NCBI GenBank assembly: GCA_946061795.1
Contig: CAMGSK010000093.1
Span: 1-6,049 of the forward strand
Direction of reading: 5' to 3'
Length of the DNA: 6,049 nt
Source of the DNA: an uncultured Elusimicrobium sp.
Lineage (GTDB): Bacteria > Elusimicrobiota > Elusimicrobia > Elusimicrobiales > Elusimicrobiaceae
Shown: positions 5,994 through 6,049 of the stretch, piece after piece
Layout: each line of letters starts with the position of its first letter
How positions within the stretch are numbered: position 1 is the stretch's first letter
The notes under the pieces: model-generated
The model's database searches: none
What the model was told of the DNA's origin: nothing
The model's input: only the letters and a program-made list of their open reading frames with translations
Position numbers and translations under genes: made by a program

Positions 5994-6048
5994 ATCTGTA
6001 ATTAGTAAATTGTAAGTCCAAACCGAAGTCTTTTTCTCTCAGCAGCCC
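5992..6048 (-). CDS. Partial C-terminus of an upstream gene, unidentified
   Basis: From the right edge, one minus-strand frame stays open for 18 codons and ends in TAA at 5994-5992, nine bases before the TPR ATG. It reads GLLREKDFGLDLQFTNYR. The alternating pattern of the last residues resembles a terminal strand of an outer-membrane beta-barrel, but the stretch is far too short to identify. The stop/ribosome-site overlap (TAAGGAG) is a typical operon junction. A second frame is open to TAA at 6004-6002 but reads as a basic, unconvincing peptide. If no gene is here, TACAAT (6014-6009) would be the best -10 for the TPR gene, though no good -35 accompanies it. Confidence 0.45.
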   Translation of the reverse strand, partial: GLLREKDFGLDLQFTNYR

Positions 6049-6049
6049 C

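Overview
The window is ordinary bacterial chromosome. It has five complete protein genes, the last codons of a probable sixth, and compact intergenic spaces. Nothing in it looks like a phage, transposon, CRISPR array or RNA gene. Several features suggest a diderm (Gram-negative type) heterotroph with moderate GC: Sec signal peptides, a periplasm-type tetratricopeptide protein, a possible outer-membrane beta-strand at the right edge, and a DedA protein close to the proteobacterial one. The overall style recalls gut Elusimicrobiota, but this is only an impression and the taxon cannot be fixed from this sequence.

Left part, plus strand (113-2847): a membrane-anchored calcineurin-like metallophosphoesterase is followed, with a one-base stop/start overlap, by an exported family 3 glycoside hydrolase of the NagZ type. 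The pair looks like one translationally coupled operon working on the cell envelope (a phospho-substrate plus beta-N-acetylglucosaminide or muropeptide hydrolysis).

Middle, minus strand (2980-4548): dedA (a membrane lipid scramblase or transporter-family protein) and a DUF1796 putative papain-like cysteine peptidase. Each appears to be its own transcription unit, because each is followed by a CCCGGG-stem terminator. Neither has a Shine-Dalgarno sequence. In both, a -10-like hexamer lies exactly six bases before the ATG, which predicts leaderless mRNAs.

Right part, minus strand (4735-6048): a signal-peptide-bearing TPR protein ends at a strong bidirectional terminator. It begins nine bases after the stop of a reading frame that enters from beyond the right edge.

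The most notable signal is the control region of the DUF1796 gene (4549-4603). It has a good -35, a 17-bp spacer made mostly of a run of 11 T, a -10, an immediate ATG, and a perfect 19-bp palindrome touching the -35. A homopolymer inside a promoter spacer is the known architecture of slipped-strand phase-variable promoters. No wholly new multi-gene system is evident.
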